Of a stretch of 32,051 bases of DNA, positions 6,569-15,934 are shown piece by piece. Made by a program: the position numbers and the translations under genes. Numbering within the stretch: position 1 is the first letter of the stretch; the number at the start of each line of letters is the position of its first letter. The notes beneath the pieces were generated by a model. It worked only from the letters and a program-made list of their open reading frames with translations, did not search any database and was not told the DNA's origin. The stretch is taken from NCBI GenBank assembly GCA_031278975.1, contig JAITJL010000024.1:1-32051 (forward strand), in the 5' to 3' direction. The stretch is from Puniceicoccales bacterium. GTDB taxonomy: Bacteria; Verrucomicrobiota; Verrucomicrobiia; Opitutales; UBA9783.

Positions 6569-8582
6569 GTAAAATGCCCACGTGATGCAAAAATTCTTCC
6601 TCACTCCAAATTTGAATTCCCAATGCTTTTGCTTTTGCTAGCTTATTGCCGGGATTCGCACCACAAACCAAGATGGAGGTCTGCTTTGTAATCATACGAC
6701 CCACGCTCCCACCGAAAGATACGATAACGCGTTCAGCTTCGAACCGTGTTAACCGAGTTAAAGATCCCGTTAAAGCCAATATTTTCCCATTCAAAGGATA
6801 TTCTGTTGGCTTCTCCAAAAAACTTGTTTTAAGCCCCAATTGCAACAATTTTTCAATCACGCTTTGATTCCTTGCATTTGCAAAAAAGTCCACAATACTG
6901 CAAGCCGTAACTTCCCCTACCAAAGGAATTGCTTTCAATTGCTGTATCGACAATTGCATTAGTTGCTCCAAAGAAGTACTATATTCGGCCAGTTTCCTGG
7001 CCAATTCAACCCCAACATGAGGGATGCTTAATCCGTACAATAGGCACTCTAAAGGTCTATTTTTGGCCCTTTCAATGGCAAGCAGCACGTTATCCACCGA
7101 CGTAACCGAAAACCCCGGTAAACGTATCCATGCATCCCTGCGATCAATTAAAGTAAAAACATCCGCAACATCCTTTAGCCATCCTTGTGAAACCAAAGTA
7201 TCTACAATTTTAGGACCCAATCCATCTATGTCCACGGCATCTTTTGATGCGAAATGAACAATTTTTAATCTCAACTGTGGTGGACAATTTAACGATGTAC
7301 ACCTGATCACAACCTCACCTGCAATCTTTAATAGAGGTGCACCGCATGCGGGACATTGTGACGGCACTTCTATTTTTTCCGTCGATGCGCCCCGTTTATC
7401 TTTTTTTACACCCACAATGGCCGGAATAATTTCTCCCGCCTTTTGAACAATCACAACATCTCTTTTACGAATATCTTTCCTTTGAATTTCATCAAAGTTA
7501 TGCAAAGTTGCACGTGCAACTTTGGAACCCGCCAAATCTACCGGTATTAATTCGGCTACCGGTGTGATTACGCCAGTACGCCCTACTTGAAAAGCTACCT
7601 CTTGCAGCAAAGTTTCTGCAGATTCGGGTTCAAATTTGTAGGCGATGGCCCAACGCGGTGATTTTGCGGTTACTCCCAATTGTTCTTGCAATAACCTATC
7701 GTTGACTTTAACGACAACCCCATCCGTACCGTAAGGCAACTCTCCCTGCGCTAAACGAAAACGCGCAATAAGGTCCCAAATTTGTTCCGCACCACTTCCT
7801 GGTACAACAAATGAAAAAATAGGGATTCCCCATTGCTCAAAAAAAGTATACAAGCGCGCCTGCGTATCTAAATTTACGTCATTACTAACAAAACCTACAC
7901 CGTGGGCTATAAAATGTAACTGGCGTCTGGCAACTTCACTTACATCCAACAATTTTAGGCTACCGGCTGCCAAATTACGCGCATTTGCATAAGTTTCCAA
8001 TCCTAACCTTTCTTGTTCATTATTTAAATAAGTAAATTGTCTCTCGGTTAAATAAATCTCTCCGCGCAATTCAATTTCTTCGGGAGCACTCTCGGGCAAC
8101 ATCGAGGGAATCTCTTTAATTGTCCTTATATTTTCGGTAACCACTTCTCCCACGTAACCGTTTCCTCGTGTGATTGCCTTTTCTAAATACCTATGCTTGT
8201 ACACTAAATTAATGGCAACGCCATCTATTTTAGGCTCCAACAGGTAAGAACATGAGACTTGTACCTTTCCTTCAACACGACGGAAGAATTCAAATAACGC
8301 CTCTTGAGAGTACGTATTGCTCAAACTTAACATCGGAAGTAAATGCTTAGCCATAGGAAAATGAAGGTTTCCCAAATCACTGCCAGGACCTTCATCTCGA
8401 CGCCATTCCGGATACAACTTTAACAATGCTTGCTTTTCAGCCTGCAGACAATCATATTCAAAATCAGAAATTTCAGGACTATTTGCACGATAATACAAAT
8501 AATCATGCCGTTCTATTTGCATACACAAAGCGCGTAAATACTTACGCGCTTTTTCCCGATCTAGAGATGCTTTATCGCCCAT
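6552..8582 (-). CDS. ligA: NAD-dependent DNA ligase LigA
   Basis: LigA seals nicks in duplex DNA during replication and repair, using NAD+ to adenylate its active-site lysine. The 676-residue length is standard (E. coli 671). In order: domain Ia and the adenylation domain with motif EPKIDG, Lys118 being the adenylated residue; an OB-fold; a four-Cys zinc finger (CPACG ... RCTSLNCPP); helix-hairpin-helix repeats (GLGPKIVDTLVSQGWL region and later); and a C-terminal BRCT domain from about residue 595 (NGKILALTGSLTRLTRFEAE). The ATG overlaps the TAA of the upstream symporter-kinase gene by one base (TAATG), so the two are translationally coupled. Placing an essential replication enzyme behind a sensor kinase is unusual. 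Confidence 0.97.
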   Translation of the reverse strand: MGDKASLDREKARKYLRALCMQIERHDYLYYRANSPEISDFEYDCLQAEKQALLKLYPEWRRDEGPGSDLGNLHFPMAKHLLPMLSLSNTYSQEALFEFFRRVEGKVQVSCSYLLEPKIDGVAINLVYKHRYLEKAITRGNGYVGEVVTENIRTIKEIPSMLPESAPEEIELRGEIYLTERQFTYLNNEQERLGLETYANARNLAAGSLKLLDVSEVARRQLHFIAHGVGFVSNDVNLDTQARLYTFFEQWGIPIFSFVVPGSGAEQIWDLIARFRLAQGELPYGTDGVVVKVNDRLLQEQLGVTAKSPRWAIAYKFEPESAETLLQEVAFQVGRTGVITPVAELIPVDLAGSKVARATLHNFDEIQRKDIRKRDVVIVQKAGEIIPAIVGVKKDKRGASTEKIEVPSQCPACGAPLLKIAGEVVIRCTSLNCPPQLRLKIVHFASKDAVDIDGLGPKIVDTLVSQGWLKDVADVFTLIDRRDAWIRLPGFSVTSVDNVLLAIERAKNRPLECLLYGLSIPHVGVELARKLAEYSTSLEQLMQLSIQQLKAIPLVGEVTACSIVDFFANARNQSVIEKLLQLGLKTSFLEKPTEYPLNGKILALTGSLTRLTRFEAERVIVSFGGSVGRMITKQTSILVCGANPGNKLAKAKALGIQIWSEEEFLHHVGILHADRS

Positions 8583-11500
8583 TACGCAAAAATGGACAAA
8601 TCTTTGGATATTATTTTCTTAACAACAGAACACTCGGGGACCTCCGGCAGGAACGAAGCAATAATCACTAAATTTTCGTACCCTTTACTATACAAGTCCC
8701 TAGCACAATCTATCCCATTAAACTCATAGTTAGGTACATATTCAATGAAAAAACACGTTCTCTTATCAAAACAATGCAGGTCTTTCCAAACATCATCTAT
8801 GGTTGAATAAGTTTTCAATGTAAGACCTAAAGCATGTGCCATTATTTCGCATGATTTTCGATAATCCAAATCAGAATCTATCAGAACAAAATTTGAGGCA
8901 CTTTTAGGATCGTAGGCAGTTCTTGTTTGAAACAACCCTTGTTCATAAATGCCTTCTTCAATTAGTTGAGAATGCCCTTTATCAGGCAACAACAAAACTA
9001 TATTGGTTCCGCTTTCTTGTGAAAAATCTAATTCAAGACGACCGTGCCACGACTGCATAATTTCACGTGCCTCCTGTAAACCAATGCTTAAACTATACTT
9101 TTCACATTCTTCTTCGTACTCAGAAAGTTCATGTAACTGTTCTAAAGAAATACCGCAACCACTGTCCCTTAAAGAGACTTGTACATTGCCTAAAACATCC
9201 TTACCTACCGAAATTACAATAGTACTATTCCTCGTTCCTTGAGGTGCTTCTACGCTATTATTGATCAAATTCGAAATGAGCCTTAGAAAAAGCAAAGCAT
9301 CGACACGAGCTTCTACATCTTCACGAATCTCTAATCGAAAACGTAAATGCTTGTGTAAAATTTTCTTTTGCTCAATGCACTCTCTAATAATGGAACCAAG
9401 ATTTTCGGCCGACAAATTATCATATTGCTTAGAAACACCTGGTAAAATGGAGTCTATTATACCCGACATTTCTTTCGTATTTTTCACGAGCAAACATTTT
9501 TCTTCATCCGATAAAGACCCTTTTTCTAATTTTTTCGATATCAGACGCACAATCGTTAGTGGAGTTACAATATCATGTGAAATACTACGAGCTAAATTAT
9601 AGCGTCCTTCAACGACTGCTTTCCTTCTTTCTAATGTAAACATCTTCAGACGAAACCACAAGATGCACATTACCATAAAAAAGCTAAACACGTACAGTCC
9701 ATAAGCCAAACGCATAGAATCTGGGAATTCAAAAGTCAGATCCATTTTCATAAAAGCGATGCAACCACCTAGGCTTAAAGCTAGTAAGGTGATATTTACC
9801 CATTTTCGATATTTTTCCTCCACTAATATAAGATTTAAGGCAAGAGACATCAGAAAAACTAAAAGGTAGAAACCACTAGTATGAACGTCGCTAATCACAA
9901 GATACAATGAAGAAATTGGAAAACAAATAATTAACATATAATGTTTAAATGTTTTAAAACATCTTCGATTAACCCCTACTAAATGAGGACCAAAAATTAA
10001 CAGCATAGCGATGAAACCATTGATGATAGCTAACGTAATTTTGTCACCTGTCACGTGTTCGCAGAACAATAACAAGGGAAGAATTTGTGTAGAGATTAAA
10101 AATATTCCTAGAAAATAACCTGTTTTTATGTAAAAACCTTTTTCATCAAACTCATTTCGACGCCTACAACGTTCATTTTCAATTTGCTCTATCTTTGCTA
10201 ATTCTTGCGGTGAAAAAACATTCCTCTTTTCTCCAAATAAGTAAAATAATACAAACGTTACAAGGTTTGCAAAAAATCCCGGGAATAGTCCGTCAATTTT
10301 TGTTGTAGGTTTCACATATGCATTCCACAACAAGGCGGTTATAAGACCAACCAGTACGCTTGAAAAAAGACCAGTCTTTGAAATTTTTCGATTAAATATT
10401 GCAAAATACAAAGGTACAACAATGAGCGGAAACCACAAGGTTCTCGATAAAATCTTAGTTTCGAAAAGACCTTCACAGTTTGCGGCAAAAAAGATTGCAA
10501 CCGCCCCCAAGCCAAAGGAAACCCGTCTTGCTATAGTCAGTTTTCGTTCTTCCGATAGTTGACGTTTCATGCAAGGCAAAATAAGATCATTTACCAAACT
10601 AATACTGCTTGCATTTAAAATCGAGTCTACTGTAGACATAAAAACGGCTAAAAATCCAGCAATGACAAAACCGTACATACCAACGCATAAATATTGACGC
10701 ATCATCATAGGCAACGCCTGATCCGAATGAGTCAATTGAGGATAAAGTACGCGAGCACATAATCCAATCATAGTCCCTACCACAATTACCATAAAATAAG
10801 CACAGCCTGATCCGAAATATGCCCTCCATCCTTGCCTTTTACTGTTCGTCATCAGTAATCGTTGCGTCACGGTCGGAGATAAAGAAGGTAGGCAAAATGT
10901 CCACAATATCAGCATATAACGATGCAAATTTGCATCACTAATGGATAAATGGGACTTAGGTAAAGATTGGAAAAGAACTTTTACACCTCCAATATGATAC
11001 AGTAAAATACTCAACAAAGCGGGAATGGCGATAATCAAAACGGTAAATTGCAAAACATCCGTAAACGTTACCGCCCTTATACCACCACGGCCCGTATAAA
11101 TAAGAATGATGACACCTGAAATCAGCAAACATGTTATGTAAGACATGCCTGTAAACATATTAAGAATGATTCCCATGCTCATGAATGGCAAACAGACATT
11201 AAGGGATTCGTAACAACAAGCAACAAGGCCACCAAAAATCTTACCGGGCTTACCATAACTTTTGTACAAAATATCACCTACGGAGACACAGCCGTAATAT
11301 TGCCTAATACGGCCCGATACAAAAAATGCAATGATCACGTAGGAAATGGGTGTACCCAGTTGTGCTAAAATTTGTGTTACCCCTATCTTATGTACTTGAC
11401 CTATGAGACCAATGGTAGAATTGCCTCCAATGACCGTGGCGATTACTGTACTAAATATGACAAAATCGGCAAAATTACGATTGCCTATAGCATATTCTTT

Positions 11501-11590
11501 GAGCGTTTTAGTACGCTGGCCGGTTCGAAAACCAACATAGAGTGTGAGGCCTAAAAAGGCACACACAATTATACAATCTATAAAAGACAT
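8582..11590 (-). CDS. Sodium/solute symporter fused to a sensor histidine kinase with degenerate receiver domain
   Basis: This is a 1002-residue membrane protein. Residues 1 to about 460 form an SSS/SLC5-type symporter (multiple hydrophobic helices; GNRNFADFVIF and TGRGGIRAVTFTDVLQ blocks). Residues about 487-650 add roughly six more membrane helices. A kinase core follows: H-box ARSISHDIVTPL with His672, N-box LISNLINNSVEA, G1 box DSGCGIS and a later glycine-rich SGTNIVLLLP. Residues from about 901 look like a receiver: the acidic pair IDSD gives D905 and D907, but the expected phosphoacceptor Asp is Glu950 (CFFIEYVP). Symporter-kinase fusions such as CbrA are known and sense or transport nutrients. 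The additional membrane block and the non-standard receiver are distinctive. No partner response regulator is adjacent. ligA follows with a one-base overlap. The start ATG 11590 lies 8 bases after a promoter-like -10. Confidence 0.88.
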   Translation of the reverse strand: MSFIDCIIVCAFLGLTLYVGFRTGQRTKTLKEYAIGNRNFADFVIFSTVIATVIGGNSTIGLIGQVHKIGVTQILAQLGTPISYVIIAFFVSGRIRQYYGCVSVGDILYKSYGKPGKIFGGLVACCYESLNVCLPFMSMGIILNMFTGMSYITCLLISGVIILIYTGRGGIRAVTFTDVLQFTVLIIAIPALLSILLYHIGGVKVLFQSLPKSHLSISDANLHRYMLILWTFCLPSLSPTVTQRLLMTNSKRQGWRAYFGSGCAYFMVIVVGTMIGLCARVLYPQLTHSDQALPMMMRQYLCVGMYGFVIAGFLAVFMSTVDSILNASSISLVNDLILPCMKRQLSEERKLTIARRVSFGLGAVAIFFAANCEGLFETKILSRTLWFPLIVVPLYFAIFNRKISKTGLFSSVLVGLITALLWNAYVKPTTKIDGLFPGFFANLVTFVLFYLFGEKRNVFSPQELAKIEQIENERCRRRNEFDEKGFYIKTGYFLGIFLISTQILPLLLFCEHVTGDKITLAIINGFIAMLLIFGPHLVGVNRRCFKTFKHYMLIICFPISSLYLVISDVHTSGFYLLVFLMSLALNLILVEEKYRKWVNITLLALSLGGCIAFMKMDLTFEFPDSMRLAYGLYVFSFFMVMCILWFRLKMFTLERRKAVVEGRYNLARSISHDIVTPLTIVRLISKKLEKGSLSDEEKCLLVKNTKEMSGIIDSILPGVSKQYDNLSAENLGSIIRECIEQKKILHKHLRFRLEIREDVEARVDALLFLRLISNLINNSVEAPQGTRNSTIVISVGKDVLGNVQVSLRDSGCGISLEQLHELSEYEEECEKYSLSIGLQEAREIMQSWHGRLELDFSQESGTNIVLLLPDKGHSQLIEEGIYEQGLFQTRTAYDPKSASNFVLIDSDLDYRKSCEIMAHALGLTLKTYSTIDDVWKDLHCFDKRTCFFIEYVPNYEFNGIDCARDLYSKGYENLVIIASFLPEVPECSVVKKIISKDLSIFA

Positions 11591-11598
11591 GCTTTAAG

Positions 11599-11627
11599 CT
11601 TGTAGAAGTGTCTTTTTTGGATGTCAA
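11599..11627 (-). promoter_or_regulatory. Putative promoter of the symporter-kinase operon
   Basis: On the minus strand, TTGACA (11627-11622) is followed after exactly 17 bp by TACAAG (11604-11599). Eight bases then lead to the ATG at 11590. A typical start of transcription 6-8 bases after the -10 falls at or just before the start codon, so the message would be leaderless or nearly so. It is divergent from the nucleotide-transporter promoter. Confidence 0.55.
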
Positions 11628-11668
11628 TATTAATTTTACACCTCTGTTTTTAACATTTTATATATAGC

Positions 11669-11695
11669 TTGACAATTAACTTAAAAATTTATAAA
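11669..11695 (+). promoter_or_regulatory. Putative promoter of the nucleotide transporter-dapL operon
   Basis: A perfect TTGACA (11669-11674) and a TATAAA (11690-11695) are separated by 15 bp, shorter than the usual 17. The -10 ends 5 bases before the TTG at 11701. Either the mRNA begins at that codon or translation uses the in-frame GTG at 11725. Confidence 0.45.
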
Positions 11696-11700
11696 GCTTA

Positions 11701-13248
11701 TTGGCTTTCAAGTTCATTAAAAAAGTGAAAGCAAACGTCGATTGCGAATTTTCTACACTGCGGAGCATTTTTTTCCCCATACACCGTTATGAACTGAAAA
11801 AAATTATTCCTCTGGGAATTATCCTATTTATAACACTTTTTAATCACTACTGTTTAAAAAATATAAAAGATTCTCTTATCGTTACCAATATAGGAGCAGA
11901 GTCTTTAGCTTTCATCAAACTCTTCTGCGTTCCTCCGGGTACAATTTTTTGTATGCTACTTTATACAAAACTCAGCGATAAGCTAAAAAATGAATACTTA
12001 TTCTACGTTACTCTTGCATCTTTTTTATGTTTTTTTGCTTTATTCGCATTTTGCTTGTACCCTTATCGATCCTTTTTGCATCCATCTCACGACACGATCT
12101 TACGCTTTCAAATTATGTTCCCCAGCGCCTTTTGGATTTTTTCTATTCTAAGCGTATGGAGTTACGCAATCTTTTTTGTTTTGGCTGAATTGTGGAGTAG
12201 TTTTATTTTGACTTTGCTTTTTTGGCAACTTGTGAATCAAATTACCGAACTTAATGAAGCCAAACGTATTTACGCATTTTTAGCCATTATAGGACAAGGC
12301 GCTGTTGCTCTATCCGGATTTGTCGGCACAATCGCCTCTAATATTAAAAATAAAGCATCCGAGCTTCAAGACTTATGGCAAACGACCCTTAATTACCTCA
12401 TTGGTACTGTCATCGTTACAAGTATCATCGTTATGTTCTTATACCACTGGATTTATAAACACGTCTTAACGGATCGCAGGTTTTATAACAAATCTCATTT
12501 ACCGGGTATAAAAATAAAAAAGGCAAAAAGCAGCCTATGGCAAAGTTTAAAAATGGCCATTACATCTCCTTATTTAGGTTTGATTGCTCTCCTGGTTATT
12601 TGCTACGGCGTTAACGATAATATTTTGGAAAACTTTTGGAAACACGAACTCAAAAATCGGTTCCCAAATATCAATCAATACAATACATTCATGTGCCAAT
12701 ACACGATGCACTATGGCCTATTGTCCATGTTCATCCTTATCATAGCAGGTAACATTTTTCGTCGATTCAAATGGGGTATCGGAGCCATGGTAACCCCCTG
12801 CATCGTCACGTTAGGTGGTATCATTATTTTTGGAAGTATTTTTGCAAAAAACTACTGCATACAATGTTTGGGATCAGCACTTGCCCATCAAACACTCATC
12901 ATTTTTGCAGGCGTTACGGTTCTCGTCGGCATAAAATCTTCAAAAATGTCCTTTTTCGATTTAAGTAAAGAAATGGCTTACATTCCTTTAGATGAAGAAA
13001 TGCAAATAAAAGGTAAAGCCGTTGTAGATGTGCTCGGGTACAGATTGGGTAAATCGGGTGGTTCTGGGCTGCAAGTCCTTCTATTAACGCTTGTAACCCT
13101 ATGTTCTGGAACCCAGGCAACTTACGAAAATATCGCGCCGTACGCTTTTATTATCTTTCTTCTCATTTCCTGCATTTGGTTTGTGGCAGTCTCACGCTTA
13201 AGTCGAAAAATTCATGAAAAAAGTGAAAAAATAAATCAAAACCTATGA
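11701..13248 (+). CDS. ATP/ADP-type nucleotide transporter (NTT/Tlc family)
   Basis: This 515-residue polytopic inner-membrane protein of the Tlc/NTT family exchanges or imports nucleotides and is found mainly in intracellular bacteria (Rickettsiales, Chlamydiae and relatives) and plastids. The opening block FFPIHRYELKKIIPL and the segment KNIKDSLIVTNIGAESLAFIKL match the family N-terminus, followed by about 11-12 hydrophobic helices and the conserved YTKLSDKLKNEYLFY region. Length is typical. Whether it is an ATP/ADP exchanger or a general NTP or NAD importer cannot be told from sequence by eye. The start is TTG 11701 or GTG 11725; there is no ribosome-binding site for either and an in-frame stop lies just upstream. 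The stop overlaps the start of dapL (ATGA), so the two are one transcript. Confidence 0.92.
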   Translation: MAFKFIKKVKANVDCEFSTLRSIFFPIHRYELKKIIPLGIILFITLFNHYCLKNIKDSLIVTNIGAESLAFIKLFCVPPGTIFCMLLYTKLSDKLKNEYLFYVTLASFLCFFALFAFCLYPYRSFLHPSHDTILRFQIMFPSAFWIFSILSVWSYAIFFVLAELWSSFILTLLFWQLVNQITELNEAKRIYAFLAIIGQGAVALSGFVGTIASNIKNKASELQDLWQTTLNYLIGTVIVTSIIVMFLYHWIYKHVLTDRRFYNKSHLPGIKIKKAKSSLWQSLKMAITSPYLGLIALLVICYGVNDNILENFWKHELKNRFPNINQYNTFMCQYTMHYGLLSMFILIIAGNIFRRFKWGIGAMVTPCIVTLGGIIIFGSIFAKNYCIQCLGSALAHQTLIIFAGVTVLVGIKSSKMSFFDLSKEMAYIPLDEEMQIKGKAVVDVLGYRLGKSGGSGLQVLLLTLVTLCSGTQATYENIAPYAFIIFLLISCIWFVAVSRLSRKIHEKSEKINQNL

Positions 13249-14504
13249 ATTGGATAAGAAGAAAAATTGCCAGCCGCCTTGGAGGTAGTCAATTCGATAA
13301 ATCTGACGAATACAAATTCGAAATTATTCAAAAACTCAAAGAACAGGCTAAGCGGCAACATCCTCACTTATCATGTTTAGATTTCGGTATTGGCGAACCT
13401 GATATGTGCGCGCATCCTTGCGTTATTGAAAGTTTACGCGAAGCCTGTGAGAAATATGAGTATCGCGGCTATGCGAATAATGGCGCCGATTTTTTTAAGG
13501 TAGCCGTAGCTCATTACATGCAAAAGACTTTCAAAGTTACGCTACATGCTTCCGATGAAATTTTACCCATTCTGGGCATAAAATCTGGACTCACACTTCT
13601 GGCAGGAACCCTCATAAACCCTAATGATCTCGTCGCGTGCCCTACCCCTAGTTATCCTGTATTTCCCACGCAAACACAATATTTAGGCGGACAAGTTTTC
13701 ACTTTACCTCTACTTCCCGAAAACAACTTTTTACCGGAGTTTGAGCAAATCCCGGGAAATTTGCGTCACAACATCAAATGTTGTTTACTTAATTATCCCA
13801 ATAATCCAACAGGGGCGAGTGCTTCTCGCAAATTTTTTGAAACGGTGATTGAATGGGCTCAACGCTACCAATGGATCGTTATCCATGACGCCGCTTACGC
13901 CGCACTAAATTTTGATGCTCCTCTGTCAATTTTGAGCATTCCTGGAGCTAAGTCGTGTTCCGTTGAACTTCATTCGATGTCAAAAGGTTTCAACATGACG
14001 GGATGGCGACTTGGATGGATTTGTGGCAATGAAACCATTATTAAAGCGTGCACAAAATTTAAAAACAATTCGGATGCGGGACAATACCTTGCCATTCAAT
14101 ACGCTGCAACAACAGCATTGCAACGCGCAGATCAAATCGTCCCCATTAACGTTAAGCGTTACCAACGACGTATCCAAAAACTGCTTCCAATTTTAAAGCA
14201 AGTAGGCTTTCAAGTATATGCACCTCAGGGTGGTTTTTTTGTCTATACGCGTGCCCCAAATGAAATCTTTGATACTTCAGGACAATGCATTGCGAATTTT
14301 TTTAATGCATTGGCGTGCACACGTTGGTTACTCGAACACTTAAATATTGTAACTATTCCATGGGATGAATGTGGGCCTTTTTTACGCTTTTCTGTAACTT
14401 TCGAAGCACCTTCTATAGAACAAGAAGATGCATTTTTCTTTCAATTGACACAACGTTTGTCACCTTACCGGTTTGAGTATCATTGGAACGCTCCAAAGGC
14501 ATAA
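13245..14504 (+). CDS. dapL: LL-diaminopimelate aminotransferase (class I/II aminotransferase)
   Basis: DapL converts tetrahydrodipicolinate directly to LL-diaminopimelate with glutamate as amino donor, feeding lysine and peptidoglycan synthesis. It is the route used by Chlamydiae and Verrucomicrobia. The protein is a PLP fold-type I aminotransferase of 419 residues: N-terminal YKFEIIQKLKEQA and LDFGIGEPDMCAHP, RGYANNGADFFKVAVAHYM, NYPNNPTGA, and the cofactor lysine in SMSKGFNMTGWRLGW (Lys247). The GxGEPD and RGYA(D/N)NG blocks favour DapL over other class I/II aminotransferases, but substrate cannot be proven from sequence. The start overlaps the transporter stop by 4 bases. Pairing a wall precursor enzyme with a nucleotide importer is uncommon. 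Confidence 0.78.
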   Translation: MNWIRRKIASRLGGSQFDKSDEYKFEIIQKLKEQAKRQHPHLSCLDFGIGEPDMCAHPCVIESLREACEKYEYRGYANNGADFFKVAVAHYMQKTFKVTLHASDEILPILGIKSGLTLLAGTLINPNDLVACPTPSYPVFPTQTQYLGGQVFTLPLLPENNFLPEFEQIPGNLRHNIKCCLLNYPNNPTGASASRKFFETVIEWAQRYQWIVIHDAAYAALNFDAPLSILSIPGAKSCSVELHSMSKGFNMTGWRLGWICGNETIIKACTKFKNNSDAGQYLAIQYAATTALQRADQIVPINVKRYQRRIQKLLPILKQVGFQVYAPQGGFFVYTRAPNEIFDTSGQCIANFFNALACTRWLLEHLNIVTIPWDECGPFLRFSVTFEAPSIEQEDAFFFQLTQRLSPYRFEYHWNAPKA

Positions 14505-14724
14505 CACCTCTATCCTCAACAAAGTAAACATAAGCTGTCTGCTTAGTTTAATTTTAAATCGTAATCTCAATAACTTTTCTATACATCTCACGTACATAGC
14601 GAGGCTGTTAATTCATGTCTACGTCTATGAAGACAGCAGTTTGTACTCAAATTGCATCGAAAGTTTAAAATTTTACTCTCGTCAGCTTTTTACACTTTTT
14701 ACTTCCACTTAAAACAATTATTTT

Positions 14725-14730
14725 TACACT
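14725..14730 (+). promoter_or_regulatory. Possible -10 element before the solute-binding protein
   Basis: TACACT at 14725-14730 ends 9 bases before the ATG at 14740; no good -35 is seen at 16-18 bp. The preceding gap (14505-14730) shows no gene or terminator. There is no Shine-Dalgarno match for the ATG. Confidence 0.25.
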
Positions 14731-14739
14731 ACTGTTCTA

Positions 14740-15792
14740 ATGAAAGTCAAAAACCTTACACATCTGGTAATTCAAATTTTTGTTTTATCATGCTTCTACA
14801 CTACTTGCCTCTCTCAAGAACAAAGTAATACTTCAGTTGCTTCAACAAATGTAAATTCCAATATATCTCAACCTATTACGTTGCATGTAGGGTTTTTCCC
14901 AAATATTACGCATGCACAGGCATTAATCGCCCAAAACTTTCAGCGTGAAGGGAAAGGATGGTTTGAACGATATTTACCCAACAATGTTCAGTTAATTTGG
15001 CATCGTTTCAATGCGGGGCCTTTGGCCATGGAAAGTTTGTTAACCCATAGTCTAGATATCACTTACGTGGGCCCCATGCCTGCCCTCAATCTTTACCTGA
15101 GGTCAAAAGGTGAAGAAGTGCGTATTCTTTCTGGTGCCGCTAAAGGGGGTTCGGGACTTGTAATACAACCCGACTTAAAAATAAAGACAGCAGCCGATTG
15201 GATGGGAAAACGTATCACAAGTCCACAATACGGAAATACGCAAGACATTGCTTGCCGTGTCTGGTTCATGCAACAAGGTCTTCGTATTGGATTTTTTGAA
15301 AAAGATGTAGTCGTTTTACCTACTGCCAATCCGGATCAGCTCACCTTGTTTAAGAAAAAAGCCGTTGCGGGTGTTTGGACCGTTGAACCGTGGCTTTCTC
15401 GACTCATTCAAGAAGGACAAGGGAAAATATATTTTTTAGATCAAGACAATTGGACAACCATTTTAGTCGCTTCCAAACACTTTTGTACGGATCGTCCAGA
15501 GATAAGAGTAGCTTTTACCCAAGCGCATCAGGCATTAACTCGCTGGATTACTGAACACACGGAAGAGGCTGCAATACGACTTCAATCAGAACTCAAGCAT
15601 CAAACAACTTTAGAATTTCCAAAAGATTTAATATTGGCGAGTTTCCAAAGATTAACTTTTACGGATGAAATCACTAAAGATAGTTTCCATATATGGGTGC
15701 AATGGGCTAAGAACAGTGAAGTTTTTAAAAATTCGTCAATCCAATGGGATGATGATTTGACTCAATTGTTTTACTTTGCAAATACCAAATAA
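14740..15792 (+). CDS. SsuA/NrtA-like ABC-transporter solute-binding protein, orphan
   Basis: This is a 350-residue exported protein. The N-terminus (MKVKNLTHLVIQIFVLSCFY) is a signal sequence, and VLSC could serve as a lipobox. The mature part follows the periplasmic binding-protein type 2 fold of sulfonate, nitrate, taurine and thiamine-precursor binders: LHVGFFPNITHAQALIA, the block FNAGPLAMESLLTHSLDITYVGPMPA (first 15 residues FNAGPLAMESLLTHS), then ILSGAAKGGSGLVI and GKRITSPQYGNTQDIA. Such proteins deliver a small organic anion or cofactor precursor to an ABC permease and ATPase, but no such genes lie next to it. It may serve a distant transporter or act as a sensor or surface protein. 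The ligand is not predictable here. Confidence 0.85.
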   Translation: MKVKNLTHLVIQIFVLSCFYTTCLSQEQSNTSVASTNVNSNISQPITLHVGFFPNITHAQALIAQNFQREGKGWFERYLPNNVQLIWHRFNAGPLAMESLLTHSLDITYVGPMPALNLYLRSKGEEVRILSGAAKGGSGLVIQPDLKIKTAADWMGKRITSPQYGNTQDIACRVWFMQQGLRIGFFEKDVVVLPTANPDQLTLFKKKAVAGVWTVEPWLSRLIQEGQGKIYFLDQDNWTTILVASKHFCTDRPEIRVAFTQAHQALTRWITEHTEEAAIRLQSELKHQTTLEFPKDLILASFQRLTFTDEITKDSFHIWVQWAKNSEVFKNSSIQWDDDLTQLFYFANTK

Positions 15793-15934
15793 TAAAATCC
15801 AACTAAAGACGTTGTAAAAAAGTTACCTTTTGAGTGATATTTGCAAAAAATCATTGAGCCATGTTGAAAATGAGTTAAGGTTAAAAACAATATTTATTAG
15901 TGCTAAAGTTTAATATAGCAAAATCCAAAAATAT

